From the NCBI GenBank assembly GCA_036269435.1, contig DATASA010000017.1, forward strand, positions 1 through 21,585: DNA of 21,585 bases. The letters run 5' to 3'. The position numbers and the translations under genes were made by a program. This document shows, one piece after another, positions 12,480 to 20,710 of this stretch. This stretch comes from CADCTB01 sp036269435 (GTDB taxonomy: Bacteria; Actinomycetota; Acidimicrobiia; Acidimicrobiales; AC-14). Every line of letters starts with the position of its first letter. Position 1 is the first letter of the stretch. Below the pieces are notes generated by a model. That model worked only from the letters and a program-made list of their open reading frames with translations, made no database searches and was not told where the DNA came from.

Positions 12480-13748
12480 ATGAACCGGGGCGAGGCGTTC
12501 ATGGTGATCGCCGTCTTCGTGCTCATCGGCGCCGCCGCGGTCCTGGCCATGGCCGAGACCTCCCTGACCCGCATGAACCGGATCAAGGCGTTGACCCTGT
12601 CCGAGGAGGGCCGGCGCGGCTCGAAGGCGCTGGTCGGGCTCATCGACCACCCCGAGCGCTTCCTCAACCCGGTGCTGTTCCTGCTGCTCCTGTGCCACCT
12701 GGTGGCGGCGACGCTGGTGGGTGTGGTGGCCGAGCGGGTGTTCGGCGGCCTGGGCGTCGCCGTGGCCACCGCGTTCGAGGTGGTGGTGATCTTCGTGCTG
12801 GGCGAGTCGCTGCCCAAGACGTACGCGGTCCAGCACCCGGACCGGGCGTCGCTCCTGGTGGCGCCGCTGGTGTCGGCCATCGTCCGGTTCCCGCCGGTCC
12901 GGCTCCTGGCCCGGGCGCTGATCGCGCTCACCAACCTGATCGTTCCCGGCAAGGGGCTGAAGGAGGGGCCGTACGTCTCCGAGCAGGAGCTGCTGGCCCT
13001 GGCCGACGTCGCCGTGGAGGAGGACGTGATCGAGCGGGAGGAGCGCCAGCTCATCCACTCCATCATCGAGTTCGGCGACACCGTGGTGCGGGAGGTGATG
13101 ATCCCCCGCCCCGACATGGTGGCCATCGAGGCCCGGGCGACGGTCAACGACGCCATGGAGGTGGTGATGGCCGCCGGGTTCAGCCGCATCCCCGTCTACG
13201 AGCAGGGCATCGACGACATCGCCGGCATCCTCTACGCCAAGGACCTGATGCGGGCCGTGCGGGACCGGCGCAGCGAGGTCGCGGTCCGCGAGCTGGTCCG
13301 CCAGGCCCGGTACGTGCCCGAGACCAAGCGGGTGGCCGAGCTGATGCCGGAGATGCAGAAGGAGAAGACCCACATGGCCATCGTGGTGGACGAGCACGGC
13401 GGGACCGCCGGCCTCGTCACCCTCGAGGACCTGATCGAGGAGCTGGTCGGGGAGATCGTCGACGAGTACGACGTCGAGGAGGCCCCGATCGAGCCCCTCC
13501 CCGGTGGCGACGTCCGGGTCAACGCCCGCATGCCGATCGACGAGCTCAACGAACTGCTCGACGCCGAGTTCCCCGAGGGCGACTACGACACTGTCGGCGG
13601 CCTGGTCTACTTCCTGCTCGGCCATGTGCCCTCGGAGGGCGAGACGGTCGACTACGACGGTCGCCGGCTCAAGGCCGAACGGGTCCAGGGCCGCCGGATC
13701 GGGCGGGTGCTGATCACCAAGCTCGAACCCGTGTCGGACCGGGAATGA
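12480..13748 (+). CDS. CorC/HlyC-type CNNM-CBS domain membrane protein
   Basis: 422 residues from an ATG at 12480, with GGCGGGG about 10 nt upstream. The CNNM (DUF21) domain spans about 1-160 with membrane helices at 8-25, 63-85, 90-108 and 125-155; GESLPKTYAVQHP at 108-120 is a family signature. Two CBS domains follow (about 205-265 and 270-328; REVMIPRPDMVAI and HMAIVVDEHGGTAGLVTLEDLIEELVGEI). The CorC_HlyC domain (about 335-415; MPIDELNELLDAEFPEGDYDTVGGLV) closes the protein. Relatives take part in Mg2+ transport or tolerance; older haemolysin labels are historical. It lies between ybeY and era, as in many actinobacteria. The exact ion is not shown by the sequence. Confidence 0.93.
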   Translation: MNRGEAFMVIAVFVLIGAAAVLAMAETSLTRMNRIKALTLSEEGRRGSKALVGLIDHPERFLNPVLFLLLLCHLVAATLVGVVAERVFGGLGVAVATAFEVVVIFVLGESLPKTYAVQHPDRASLLVAPLVSAIVRFPPVRLLARALIALTNLIVPGKGLKEGPYVSEQELLALADVAVEEDVIEREERQLIHSIIEFGDTVVREVMIPRPDMVAIEARATVNDAMEVVMAAGFSRIPVYEQGIDDIAGILYAKDLMRAVRDRRSEVAVRELVRQARYVPETKRVAELMPEMQKEKTHMAIVVDEHGGTAGLVTLEDLIEELVGEIVDEYDVEEAPIEPLPGGDVRVNARMPIDELNELLDAEFPEGDYDTVGGLVYFLLGHVPSEGETVDYDGRRLKAERVQGRRIGRVLITKLEPVSDRE

Positions 13749-13765
13749 CGGCCGACCGGGAGTGA
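13745..13765 (+). other. Six-codon mini-ORF bridging corC-like gene and era
   Basis: ATG at 13745 overlaps the corC-like stop (ATGA), reads MTADRE, and stops at a TGA (13763-13765) that overlaps the GTG start of era (GTGA). If used, ribosomes could pass by re-initiation from one gene to the next without leaving the mRNA. It may equally be chance. Confidence 0.35.
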
Positions 13766-14598
13766 AATCCGGTTTCGCCACCTTCGTCGGCCGGCCCAAC
13801 GTCGGCAAGTCCACACTGCTCAACGCCATCCTGGGCGAGAAGGTCAGCATCGTGGCCGCGTCGCCCCAGACCACCCGCACCGAGATCCGCGGGGTGTTGA
13901 CGAGGGACGACGCCCAGGTCGTGTTCGTCGACACGCCCGGGATCCACAAGCCCCGGACCACCATGGGCGAGCGCCTCAACGCCACCGCCGAGTCGGCGTC
14001 CGACGGCGTCGACGTGGTGTGCCTGGTCATCGACGCCACCGCGCCGCTCGGCAAGGGCGATCGCTACGTCGCCGCCCGGCTCCCCCGCGACGCCCTCTGC
14101 GTCGTCAACAAGGTCGATGCAGCCGATCGGGTGCAGGTCCTGACCCAGCTGTCTCGGGCGGGCGAGCTCGGCTTCGCCGAGTACTTCCCCATCTCGGCCC
14201 GCACCGGTGATGGCGTCGACACGCTGGTCGACGCCATCGTCGCCCGGCTTCCGGAAGGCCCGCAGTACTACCCGGACGACATGGTGACCGACATCCCCGA
14301 CGCGTTCTGGGTGGCCGAGCTGGTGCGCGAGCAGCTGCTGAAGGTCGTCCGGGAGGAGCTGCCCCACTCCATCGCCTGCCGGGTCACGGAGTGGGAGTGG
14401 CCCCGGATCCGGGTGGAGATCCTCGTCGAGCGGGAGTCGCAGAAGGGCATCGTGATCGGCAGGGGCGGGCTGGTCCTCAAGCAGGTCGGCCAGGCCGTCC
14501 GGGCCCAACTGGCCGACGGCGCCTACCTCGAGCTGGTGGTGAAGGTCGACCCCGACTGGCAGCGGCAACCGAAGGCCCTGGACCGCCTCGGCTATTAG
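13762..14598 (+). CDS. era: Era, GTPase for 30S ribosome assembly
   Basis: 278 residues from a GTG at 13762. G1 GRPNVGKST (10-18), the G2 region SPQTTRTEIRG (34-44), G3 DTPGI (57-61), G4 NKVD (116-119) and G5 SAR (145-147) are all present. The KH domain contains GIVIGRGGLVLKQVG (229-243), and the C terminus WQRQPKALDRLGY is typical. Era binds the 3' end of 16S rRNA through its KH domain and checks 30S maturation, the same RNA region that YbeY processes. It is the last gene of the phoH-ybeY-corC-era run. The start is separated from the upstream stop by only 13 bp. No obvious hairpin terminator follows. Confidence 0.97.
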   Translation: MKSGFATFVGRPNVGKSTLLNAILGEKVSIVAASPQTTRTEIRGVLTRDDAQVVFVDTPGIHKPRTTMGERLNATAESASDGVDVVCLVIDATAPLGKGDRYVAARLPRDALCVVNKVDAADRVQVLTQLSRAGELGFAEYFPISARTGDGVDTLVDAIVARLPEGPQYYPDDMVTDIPDAFWVAELVREQLLKVVREELPHSIACRVTEWEWPRIRVEILVERESQKGIVIGRGGLVLKQVGQAVRAQLADGAYLELVVKVDPDWQRQPKALDRLGY

Positions 14599-14682
14599 GC
14601 GCGGCCCTACTGCGATGGCCCTGTTCCGGTAGTATTCCGTCGCTTCGCGCCGAGCGCGTCGCTGGGATGGGGGGAGTGGGGG

Positions 14683-16281
14683 ATGGAGTCAGTCCGACGG
14701 CGGGTAGCCATGGTGGCCGGCGTGCTCGCGCTGGGTTCGGTGGTCCAAGCCGGAGCGGCCCGGGCCGCCGACCCGATCCGTATCAGCACGCCGTCGAGGA
14801 TGACCACCGACGCCGACCCCACTCGCACGTACGGGTCGCCGTACGTGCTCGTGGACCCGCACAACCGGCTGAACGTGGTGGCGGCCACCGTCGAGATGCG
14901 CACGCAGGTCTGCAGCCTGTTCCGATCGGCCGACGGCGGTCAGACGTGGAAGAAGCTCGACGCACTGCCCGGGCCCCGTGACTACCCGTTCTGCTTCCAG
15001 CCGTCCGGCAGCGTGACCGAGTCGCCCATGGCTTGGGGCCGCAACGGCACGCTGTACTACGCCCTGGTGGGCTGGGACGTGTCCGACGGCGGGGACACGT
15101 CCGGCAACCTGAGCACCCTCGTCGCCCGCTCGACCAACCTCGGGACGAGCTGGACGACCACGGTCGCCCGCAACAACCGGGGCAAGACGGGGACCGACAT
15201 CGAGACCGACCGCCCGGTGTCGGGCCTCGCCGTCGATTCCAGCGGCCCGCAGGACGTCGTCTACGTGACCTACCGCCGCAACCTGAGCGGCCAGCCCGTC
15301 CGGCCCGTGGTCGCCACGTCGACCGACGGTGGCAAGACGTTCGGCGACCCGGTCGACATGGAGGACGCCTGGGCCAAGGATCCCAAGAACATCACCGGGA
15401 CGATCCCCGACGACAAGAAGCTCCCGGCCAACATGACCGGCTTCAACCCCATCGCCACCACGGACAACAAGGGCACGCTCTACGTCATGTGGGAGCGGCG
15501 GACGAGCAACATCACGCCCACCCCCAACTTCGCCTACTACGTCTCCAAGTCCACCGACCACGGCAAGACCTTCACGACCTACGAGGCCTTCCCGGAGACG
15601 CCGAACCTGGCCGGCGGCTTCATCACCTGGAGCAAGCAGGGCGGCGCCCAGGGCACCCTGCTGGCCGCCTGGCACGCCAAGCCCGGCCAGACCCAGGGCG
15701 AGACCGACATCTACTTCCGCCGCTCGCTCGACGGCGGGAAGACCTGGTCCGAGGCCAAGCGCCTGAACGACGACGACCCGGCCAAGTTCAACACCCAGCT
15801 GCTGCCCGATCTCAGCGTCGCTCCCAACGGCCGCATCGACGCCGTCTGGTGGGACTTCCGCGACGACCCCGGCCTGTACGTCAACGACGTCTACTACACC
15901 TACTCCACCGACGACGGCGTCACGTGGGCCAAGAACATCCGGATCACGGACCAGTCGGTGAACCGCAAGATCGGCCCGTGGAGCAACGGGTTCGACATGC
16001 GCCAGCCCCCCGGCGTGGCCTCCACGAACGACTACGCCATCATCGCCTGGGACGACACCCGCAACGGCGACACCGTGGGCCAGGCCCAGGACATGTACTC
16101 GGCCACGGCCCAGTTCAAGACCCTCACCAGCGGGACGCCGAACGCCGTCCGGTACGTCCTGTCCGCCCTGGGCGGCGTGGCCGTCGTCGGGGTCATCCTG
16201 CTGATCGTGGCGACGACGCGACGGCGCAAGACCCCCGCGGCGGCGAGCACCACGACCAGACCCCCCGTCCCCGCCAAGTAG
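14683..16281 (+). CDS. Exported, membrane-anchored protein with six Asp-box (BNR) repeats
   Basis: 532 residues from an ATG at 14683, preceded by a G-rich GGGGGGAGTGGGGG ribosome binding stretch. Signal peptide about 1-29 (RRRVAMVAGVLALGSVVQAGAARA). Asp boxes (S-x-D-x-G-x-T-W type) occur at 82-89, 150-157, 213-220, 290-297, 348-355 and 408-415, which fits a six-bladed sialidase-type beta-propeller. A transmembrane helix lies at about 490-511, followed by RRRK and a Pro/Thr tail, so the propeller faces outside. The catalytic Arg triad and Tyr/Glu pair of true sialidases cannot be assigned with confidence, so it may bind or hydrolyse glycans, or serve as a scaffold. TAGTAT at 14630-14635 is a weak -10 candidate. 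Confidence 0.88.
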   Translation: MESVRRRVAMVAGVLALGSVVQAGAARAADPIRISTPSRMTTDADPTRTYGSPYVLVDPHNRLNVVAATVEMRTQVCSLFRSADGGQTWKKLDALPGPRDYPFCFQPSGSVTESPMAWGRNGTLYYALVGWDVSDGGDTSGNLSTLVARSTNLGTSWTTTVARNNRGKTGTDIETDRPVSGLAVDSSGPQDVVYVTYRRNLSGQPVRPVVATSTDGGKTFGDPVDMEDAWAKDPKNITGTIPDDKKLPANMTGFNPIATTDNKGTLYVMWERRTSNITPTPNFAYYVSKSTDHGKTFTTYEAFPETPNLAGGFITWSKQGGAQGTLLAAWHAKPGQTQGETDIYFRRSLDGGKTWSEAKRLNDDDPAKFNTQLLPDLSVAPNGRIDAVWWDFRDDPGLYVNDVYYTYSTDDGVTWAKNIRITDQSVNRKIGPWSNGFDMRQPPGVASTNDYAIIAWDDTRNGDTVGQAQDMYSATAQFKTLTSGTPNAVRYVLSALGGVAVVGVILLIVATTRRRKTPAAASTTTRPPVPAK

Positions 16282-16330
16282 CGCTACCCTGAACAACCAC
16301 AGCTCCACTGCATTGGGGCAAGGAGGAACA

Positions 16331-16912
16331 ATGAGGATCCGCAGGTTCGCCGTCGCAACCATGGGAGCCGGGTTCGCCGGAATCGTGCTGCTCGCCGCCA
16401 CGGCGTGGGCGTGCGTCCCGGTCGCCACCCTCAACCTCTCGACGACCCAGGCCAAGGCCGGCCAGGACATCGGGATCACCGGCAACTCCTACAACGGCGC
16501 CAAGCCGGCCGTCGTGCACTTCAACGCCATCGACGGCCCGGTGCTGGGGTCGTTCGTCCCGAACGGGGGCCGGATCGACGGCACCGTGACCATCCCCGCC
16601 GGCACCGCCCCGGGCAACTACCTGCTGGTCGTGACCCAGGAGTTCACCCAGGGCGTGCAGACCTGGGGCGTGCCCGCCAGGGCCCTGATCTCCGTCACCG
16701 GTGACACGGGGGCCCCGGTCCTCGGCGCCGCCGTGGGCAGCTCGGTGGCCGGTCGCCCGGTCGGCCTCGAGAGCAGCTCCAGCCCGAGCGGCGCATCGCT
16801 GCTGCTCGTCGCCGGTGCCGCCGGTGGCGTGGCCATGTTCCTCGCCGGCCTCGCGGCCGTGGTCGCCGCCCGGAACACCCCGGCGCCCTCCGCAGCCAAG
16901 GTCAAGGCCTGA
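16331..16912 (+). CDS. Small exported beta-rich protein with C-terminal membrane anchor
   Basis: 193 residues from an ATG at 16331 with a strong AGGAGG (16321-16326) just upstream. Signal peptide about 1-27 (RIRRFAVATMGAGFAGIVLLAATAWA), probably cut before Cys28; the context ATAWAC is a poor lipobox, so lipidation is doubtful. Residues about 32-123 look like one Ig-like beta-sandwich (LNLSTTQAKAGQDIGITGNSYNGAKPAVVHF, then GTVTIPAGTAPGNYLLVVTQEF). A Ser/Gly linker leads to a membrane helix (about 155-180) and a short basic tail. The family is not recognised. Layout matches the preceding propeller gene (exported domain, C-terminal helix, basic tail), and the 49-bp gap suggests co-expression. 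Confidence 0.85.
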   Translation: MRIRRFAVATMGAGFAGIVLLAATAWACVPVATLNLSTTQAKAGQDIGITGNSYNGAKPAVVHFNAIDGPVLGSFVPNGGRIDGTVTIPAGTAPGNYLLVVTQEFTQGVQTWGVPARALISVTGDTGAPVLGAAVGSSVAGRPVGLESSSSPSGASLLLVAGAAGGVAMFLAGLAAVVAARNTPAPSAAKVKA

Positions 16913-16928
16913 GCATTCGCTGAAGTCG

Positions 16929-16966
16929 AAGGGCGGGTCGACCCGGAGCCGGGGCGGCCCGCCCTT
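16929..16966. terminator. Strong 16-pair hairpin between convergent genes
   Basis: AAGGGCGGG (16929-16937) pairs perfectly with CCCGCCCTT (16958-16966). Inside, TCG/CGG, one A-G mismatch and CCCG/CGGG extend the stem to a GAGC tetraloop at 16946-16949. It lies 16 nt after the + strand stop and 39 nt after the minus-strand SpoIIE-phosphatase stop. There is no T tract. Position and strength suggest a bidirectional terminator. Confidence 0.75.
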
Positions 16967-17005
16967 GCGACGCGTCAGGCCGGCCGCGCCGCCGAGCCGG
17001 CAGGA

Positions 17006-20000
17006 TCAGCGGGGCGGGACGCGCACGACGACGACAGCCATGTCGTCGTTGGGCCGGCCCTCGACGAAACGCCGGGCGGCATCCTCGATCCGACCGGCCA
17101 GGTCGTCCGCGCTGAGGCCGGCCGTCCCGGTGATCGCCCGCTCGACGCCCTCGTCCCCGAAGAAGCTGGTGCCGCTGTGCCGTTCGGTGATGCCGTCGGT
17201 GTAGAGGACCAGCGCGTCGCCGGCGCCGAGCTCGAGCTCCTCGTCGGTGACGAACGCAGGCTCGACCACGCCGAGCAGGTTCCCGGGGCGGCCGACCTGG
17301 GCCATGGTGCCGTCGGACCGGACGACGTACGGCCGGGGGTGGCCGCCGAGCGAAAGGGTGACCGCGGCTCCTGCCGGCGTCAGCCGCACCCGGCCCAGGC
17401 AGACCGTGCAGAAACGGGGGTCGGCCTCGTTCGTCGCCGCGTCGCCCACCTGGAGCAGCACGTCGTTGAGGTGCGCCAGGACCGACGCCGGCGACGTGTG
17501 CGCCAGGGCCGCCGACCGCACCGTGTGGCGGGCCAGGCCGGTCACCGTCGCCGCCTCGACGCCCTGGCCGCAGACGTCGCCGACCACCACGGCCCACGCG
17601 TCCGGGCCCACGGCGAAGACGTCGAAGAAGTCGCCGCCGACCACGCTCCCCTCGCCGGCGGCGACGTAGCGGGTGCCGACCTCCAGGCCGGGGATGGCGG
17701 GCGGGACCGACGGCAGCAGGCTGGCCTGCAGCGTCTGCGCCACCCGCCGCATCTCCTCGTGCATCGACGCCGTCTCGAGGCCCAGGGCGACGCGGGTGGC
17801 CATGTCCTCCACGAGGGCCAGGTCGGCCGGGCCGTAGCGGCGGCCGGACCACGTGGTGGTGATCAGCGTGATGGCGCCCAGCACCCGACCGATGCCCGGC
17901 AGGGGCACGGCGATGTAGGAGAGCGGGCCCATCCGGCGTGAGATCTCGAAGTGGGCGTCGCTGATCGACATGGCCCGGAGCCGCTCGTCGGTGACGTCTT
18001 CGCACAGCTCGGTGCGCCCGGCGCGGATGGTCCGGGCCGACGGGTGGTTGCTCAGCGGATCGGACAGCATGAGCTCGCGCAGCGCATCGGCGGCCGGGCG
18101 CAGCTCGGCGTCGGCCGCGCTCGCCGCGGCCCGGCGGATCGAGCCGTCCCGCTGGACCACGTCGATGAGGCACACGTCGGCGATGTCCGCGGTGGCCTGC
18201 GTCGCGAGCATGTCCAGCCGGCTGTCCGGGTCGACCTGCGCGGCGAGCGTCGTGCTGACGTCGAGCAGGAACCGCATCCGCACAGCGGTGGTCTCCGCTT
18301 CCTCGTGGGCTCGGCGCTCGGCCCGATAGAGCAGGGCGTTGTCGACAGCCTGCGCCACCCGGGTGGCGAGCCCCAGGCCGATGCTGCGGTCGGCGTCGGA
18401 GAACGCACCCGGCGCCCAGCGGCCGAGCGCCAGCACGCCCAGGCTGCCGCCGCGGGTCTCCAGCGGCACGACGAGTGCCGATCGCAGACCCAGCTCCTGC
18501 AGCGTGGAGGTATCGCTCGTGGCGTCGGCCTGAGCCCAGACCGACGGGGGGACCGAGCGGAGGCGATCTTCGAGCTGGGGGTCGCGGTGGACGGCGGCCA
18601 CCCGTCGCCAGCGCCGGCCCGTGCTGTCGAGCTCACCTTCGTCGTCGAAGATGTCGATCACGCAGAAGTCGCCCAGCAAGGGAATGGCCTGGGCCGCCAC
18701 GTCGGGCAGCGTGGACTCGTACTCGAGGGAACCGGCGAGCACGATGGAGGCCTCGGCCAGCAGGGCCAGGCGGGCCCGGGCGTCCTCGGCCGCCAGCCGC
18801 GCCTCCGCCTCGGCCTTGTACGACCAGGCCCGGTCGAGGGCCTGGGCGCACTGGGCCACGACGGCGCCGAGGAACTGCATCTGGGCCGTGTCGAAGGGCT
18901 GGGGCCGGTCGAAAGAGAGGCCGACGGCGCCGACGACGCGCTCGTCGACGAGCATGGGCAGGGCGGCAGCGGCCTGGTGCCCCGACCGGGCCGGATGGGC
19001 GGCCAGGTGCGGGTAGCGCGCCGCCCACTCCTCCAGGTCGCCGCAACAGACGGCCGCCCCGGTCCGGGCCGCCTCGGCCAGCGGCACCGGGGCGCCCATG
19101 TCGAACCGGCGGAACTGCTCGACCAGCCCGACCTGGTAGCCGCCGGCGCCGGCGACCTCGAGGACGGCGGCCCGGGCGTCGAGGACGGCGACCGAGCCGG
19201 CCGAGGCGCCCATCGCCTCCATGCCCTGGCCGACGATCACGTCGAGGACCTCCTCGGGAGTTCCGGCCCGGGCCACGGCCGCGGTGACCGCCTGCAGGCG
19301 CGTCACCCGCTCCAGCAGCACGGCCCGTTCCTGCTCCGCGACCTTGCGCTCCGTGACGTCGATCACGATGCCCCGCACGCCGGCGATGCTTCCAGCGTCG
19401 TCGGTGTAGGCCGAGCCCCGGCGCTCCATCCACCTGACCTGCCCGTCCGGCCGGACGATCCGGTGCTCAAGGTGGTACCCCCCGCCGCTGGTCGTCGCCC
19501 GGGTGACCTCGCCGAGCACGTTCTCCCGGTCGTCGGGGTGGATCAGCGCGCTCCATTCGTCGACCGTCGCCAGCGTCCCCGGGGCCACCCCGTAGAGCGC
19601 GTCGAGATTGGCGTCACGGGAGATGCGGCCGGTGGCGAGGTCGAGGTCGAACGTGCCCATGCGACCGACGGCCATCGCTGCGGCCCGGTCGTCCCGGCTG
19701 CGACGGAGGGCGTCGTCGGCCTCCCGGCCCTCGCTGAGGTCGACCCCGGCTCCCACGAACCCGGTGAAGCCGCCGCTCTCGTCGGTCAGGGGCACGGCCC
19801 GATCGCGGATCCACCGCCAGGTGCCGTCGACCCGCCGGAGGCGGTACTCCAGTTCGAACGGCGCCCGCTCCCGGATGGCGCGGAAGTACTGGCTCCGGCA
19901 TCGGGCGAAGTCGTCGGGATGGACGTCATCGACCCACCCTCGGCCCACGGCCTGATCCAGGGTGCGCCCGGTGAACTCGAGCCAGCGGCGGTTGAAGAAG

Positions 20001-20092
20001 ACGCACCCGCCGTCGGCGTCGGAAATCCACAGCAGGACGGGAACGGAGTCGGCGAGGGTACGCACCCGCGGCTCCAGTTCCCCGTACTTCAT
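17006..20092 (-). CDS. PAS-PAS-GAF-GAF-GAF-SpoIIE serine phosphatase
   Basis: 1028 residues from an ATG at 20092, with GGAGGG and GAGGCGGAG upstream. PAS1 about 10-120 and PAS2 about 140-250 are each followed by a PAC-type motif (RRVDGTWRWIRDR 87-99; RPDGQVRWMERRGSAY 214-229). GAF-like domains lie at about 270-420, 440-590 and 605-775. A PP2C/SpoIIE phosphatase domain fills 785-1028: VGGDFFD (818-824), GDVCGQG (838-844), GGHP (916-919), LYTDGITE (963-970) and NDDMAVVVVR (1015-1024) hold the metal-binding Asp and Gly residues, all intact. Such RsbU/RsbP-like enzymes dephosphorylate anti-sigma-factor antagonists (STAS proteins) in response to signals. No STAS, anti-sigma or sigma gene is next to it. 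No membrane helix is visible, so it is cytoplasmic; the ligands are unknown. Confidence 0.95.
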   Translation of the reverse strand: MKYGELEPRVRTLADSVPVLLWISDADGGCVFFNRRWLEFTGRTLDQAVGRGWVDDVHPDDFARCRSQYFRAIRERAPFELEYRLRRVDGTWRWIRDRAVPLTDESGGFTGFVGAGVDLSEGREADDALRRSRDDRAAAMAVGRMGTFDLDLATGRISRDANLDALYGVAPGTLATVDEWSALIHPDDRENVLGEVTRATTSGGGYHLEHRIVRPDGQVRWMERRGSAYTDDAGSIAGVRGIVIDVTERKVAEQERAVLLERVTRLQAVTAAVARAGTPEEVLDVIVGQGMEAMGASAGSVAVLDARAAVLEVAGAGGYQVGLVEQFRRFDMGAPVPLAEAARTGAAVCCGDLEEWAARYPHLAAHPARSGHQAAAALPMLVDERVVGAVGLSFDRPQPFDTAQMQFLGAVVAQCAQALDRAWSYKAEAEARLAAEDARARLALLAEASIVLAGSLEYESTLPDVAAQAIPLLGDFCVIDIFDDEGELDSTGRRWRRVAAVHRDPQLEDRLRSVPPSVWAQADATSDTSTLQELGLRSALVVPLETRGGSLGVLALGRWAPGAFSDADRSIGLGLATRVAQAVDNALLYRAERRAHEEAETTAVRMRFLLDVSTTLAAQVDPDSRLDMLATQATADIADVCLIDVVQRDGSIRRAAASAADAELRPAADALRELMLSDPLSNHPSARTIRAGRTELCEDVTDERLRAMSISDAHFEISRRMGPLSYIAVPLPGIGRVLGAITLITTTWSGRRYGPADLALVEDMATRVALGLETASMHEEMRRVAQTLQASLLPSVPPAIPGLEVGTRYVAAGEGSVVGGDFFDVFAVGPDAWAVVVGDVCGQGVEAATVTGLARHTVRSAALAHTSPASVLAHLNDVLLQVGDAATNEADPRFCTVCLGRVRLTPAGAAVTLSLGGHPRPYVVRSDGTMAQVGRPGNLLGVVEPAFVTDEELELGAGDALVLYTDGITERHSGTSFFGDEGVERAITGTAGLSADDLAGRIEDAARRFVEGRPNDDMAVVVVRVPPR

Positions 20093-20202
20093 CTCCGCCT
20101 CACCCTCCGAACCCGGCTCCCCGGCGCGCCCCCGTGGCTGGCGATCTCAACCGAATGAAGTATCGCATCGCCACGGACGATCGGGACGGCGTTCGCCCGG
20201 CC

Positions 20203-20619
20203 TCAGTCCTCCGCCGGGCGGGCTCGCAGCCGCTTGGTCTCCCCACGACGGCGCTTGTCGGCCAGGCGGTCGAGCGCCGCCGACCGGCGGGGTCGGGTGG
20301 CGTGGCGGACACGATCCACGCGCAGGCCCTCGGCCAGCCGCGACGCCAGGCGTTCCAGGGCCAGCTCCCGGTTGCGGGCCTGCGACCGTTCGTCGGACGC
20401 CACCACCCGGACCAGCGGCCCCAGCCGGTCGAGCAGGCGGGCTCGTTGGCGGGGGCCGAGCGACGGCGAGCCGGCCACGTCGAAGCGGACCTCGGCCTTG
20501 GTGTTGGAGGTGTTGGCGTGCTGGCCGCCCGGGCCACCCGACGCGCTGAACCGCCACTCCAGCTCGTCGAGGGGGATGCGGCAGCTGCGACCGACCACCA
20601 GCCAGCGCTCCTCGGACAC
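20203..20619 (-). CDS. arfB: ArfB-like peptidyl-tRNA hydrolase (ribosome rescue)
   Basis: 138 residues from a GTG at 20619. The catalytic GGQ is at 31-33 within FSASGGPGGQHANTSNTKAEVRFD, the signature of the ArfB/YaeJ/ICT1 family, which lacks the codon-recognition domains of true release factors. The C-terminal tail is basic (RPRRSAALDRLADKRRRGETKRLRARP, about 109-135), as needed to enter the empty mRNA channel of a stalled ribosome. The size matches ArfB (about 140 residues). It hydrolyses peptidyl-tRNA on non-stop ribosomes. It is divergent from rpsO across 120 bp, and the SpoIIE gene follows 110 bp later on the same strand. That 110-bp gap has no clear promoter by eye. Confidence 0.92.
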   Translation of the reverse strand: MSEERWLVVGRSCRIPLDELEWRFSASGGPGGQHANTSNTKAEVRFDVAGSPSLGPRQRARLLDRLGPLVRVVASDERSQARNRELALERLASRLAEGLRVDRVRHATRPRRSAALDRLADKRRRGETKRLRARPAED

Positions 20620-20625
20620 GGTCCG

Positions 20626-20631
20626 ACGGTA
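20626..20631 (-). promoter_or_regulatory. Candidate -10 box for leaderless arfB
   Basis: On the minus strand TACCGT ends 6 nt before the GTG start at 20619. No Shine-Dalgarno is present. No clear -35 was found. Confidence 0.35.
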
Positions 20632-20674
20632 CTTGTCTGGCCCCCCGGAACCGGTCCGAGGGGGAGTGGCCTGG

Positions 20675-20710
20675 TACGCTCCTAGGAGCGCCTCGGCGAC
20701 CGCTAGGCGC
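20675..20710 (+). promoter_or_regulatory. rpsO promoter/leader with palindrome and hairpin
   Basis: TACGCT (20675-20680) is a TAnnnT -10 candidate. It overlaps a perfect 14-bp palindrome CGCTCCTAGGAGCG (20677-20690). GCGCCT (20688-20693) can pair with AGGCGC (20705-20710), so the second stem shares bases with the palindrome and the two are mutually exclusive in RNA. Ribosomal protein S15 represses its own mRNA through leader structures in several bacteria; whether this leader does so is not shown. Confidence 0.45.

Noticed and set aside
10845..14054. 1069-codon minus-strand open frame across phoH, ybeY, corC-like gene and era
   Set aside because: It spans four well-identified + strand genes and encodes His/Asp/Leu/Gly-rich nonsense with no recognisable fold.
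14646..14658. CGCGC-CGA-GCGCG as an era terminator
   Set aside because: Only 5 bp with a 3-nt loop and no T tract; such stems are expected by chance at this GC content.
14683..16281. Calling the Asp-box protein a sialidase
   Set aside because: Asp boxes mark the propeller fold, not the activity; the catalytic Arg triad, Tyr and Glu could not be assigned.
17951..20158. 735-codon + strand open frame opposite the SpoIIE phosphatase
   Set aside because: Antisense shadow; composition is Arg/Gly/Asp/Val-rich and the opposite strand carries intact PAS, GAF and SpoIIE motifs.
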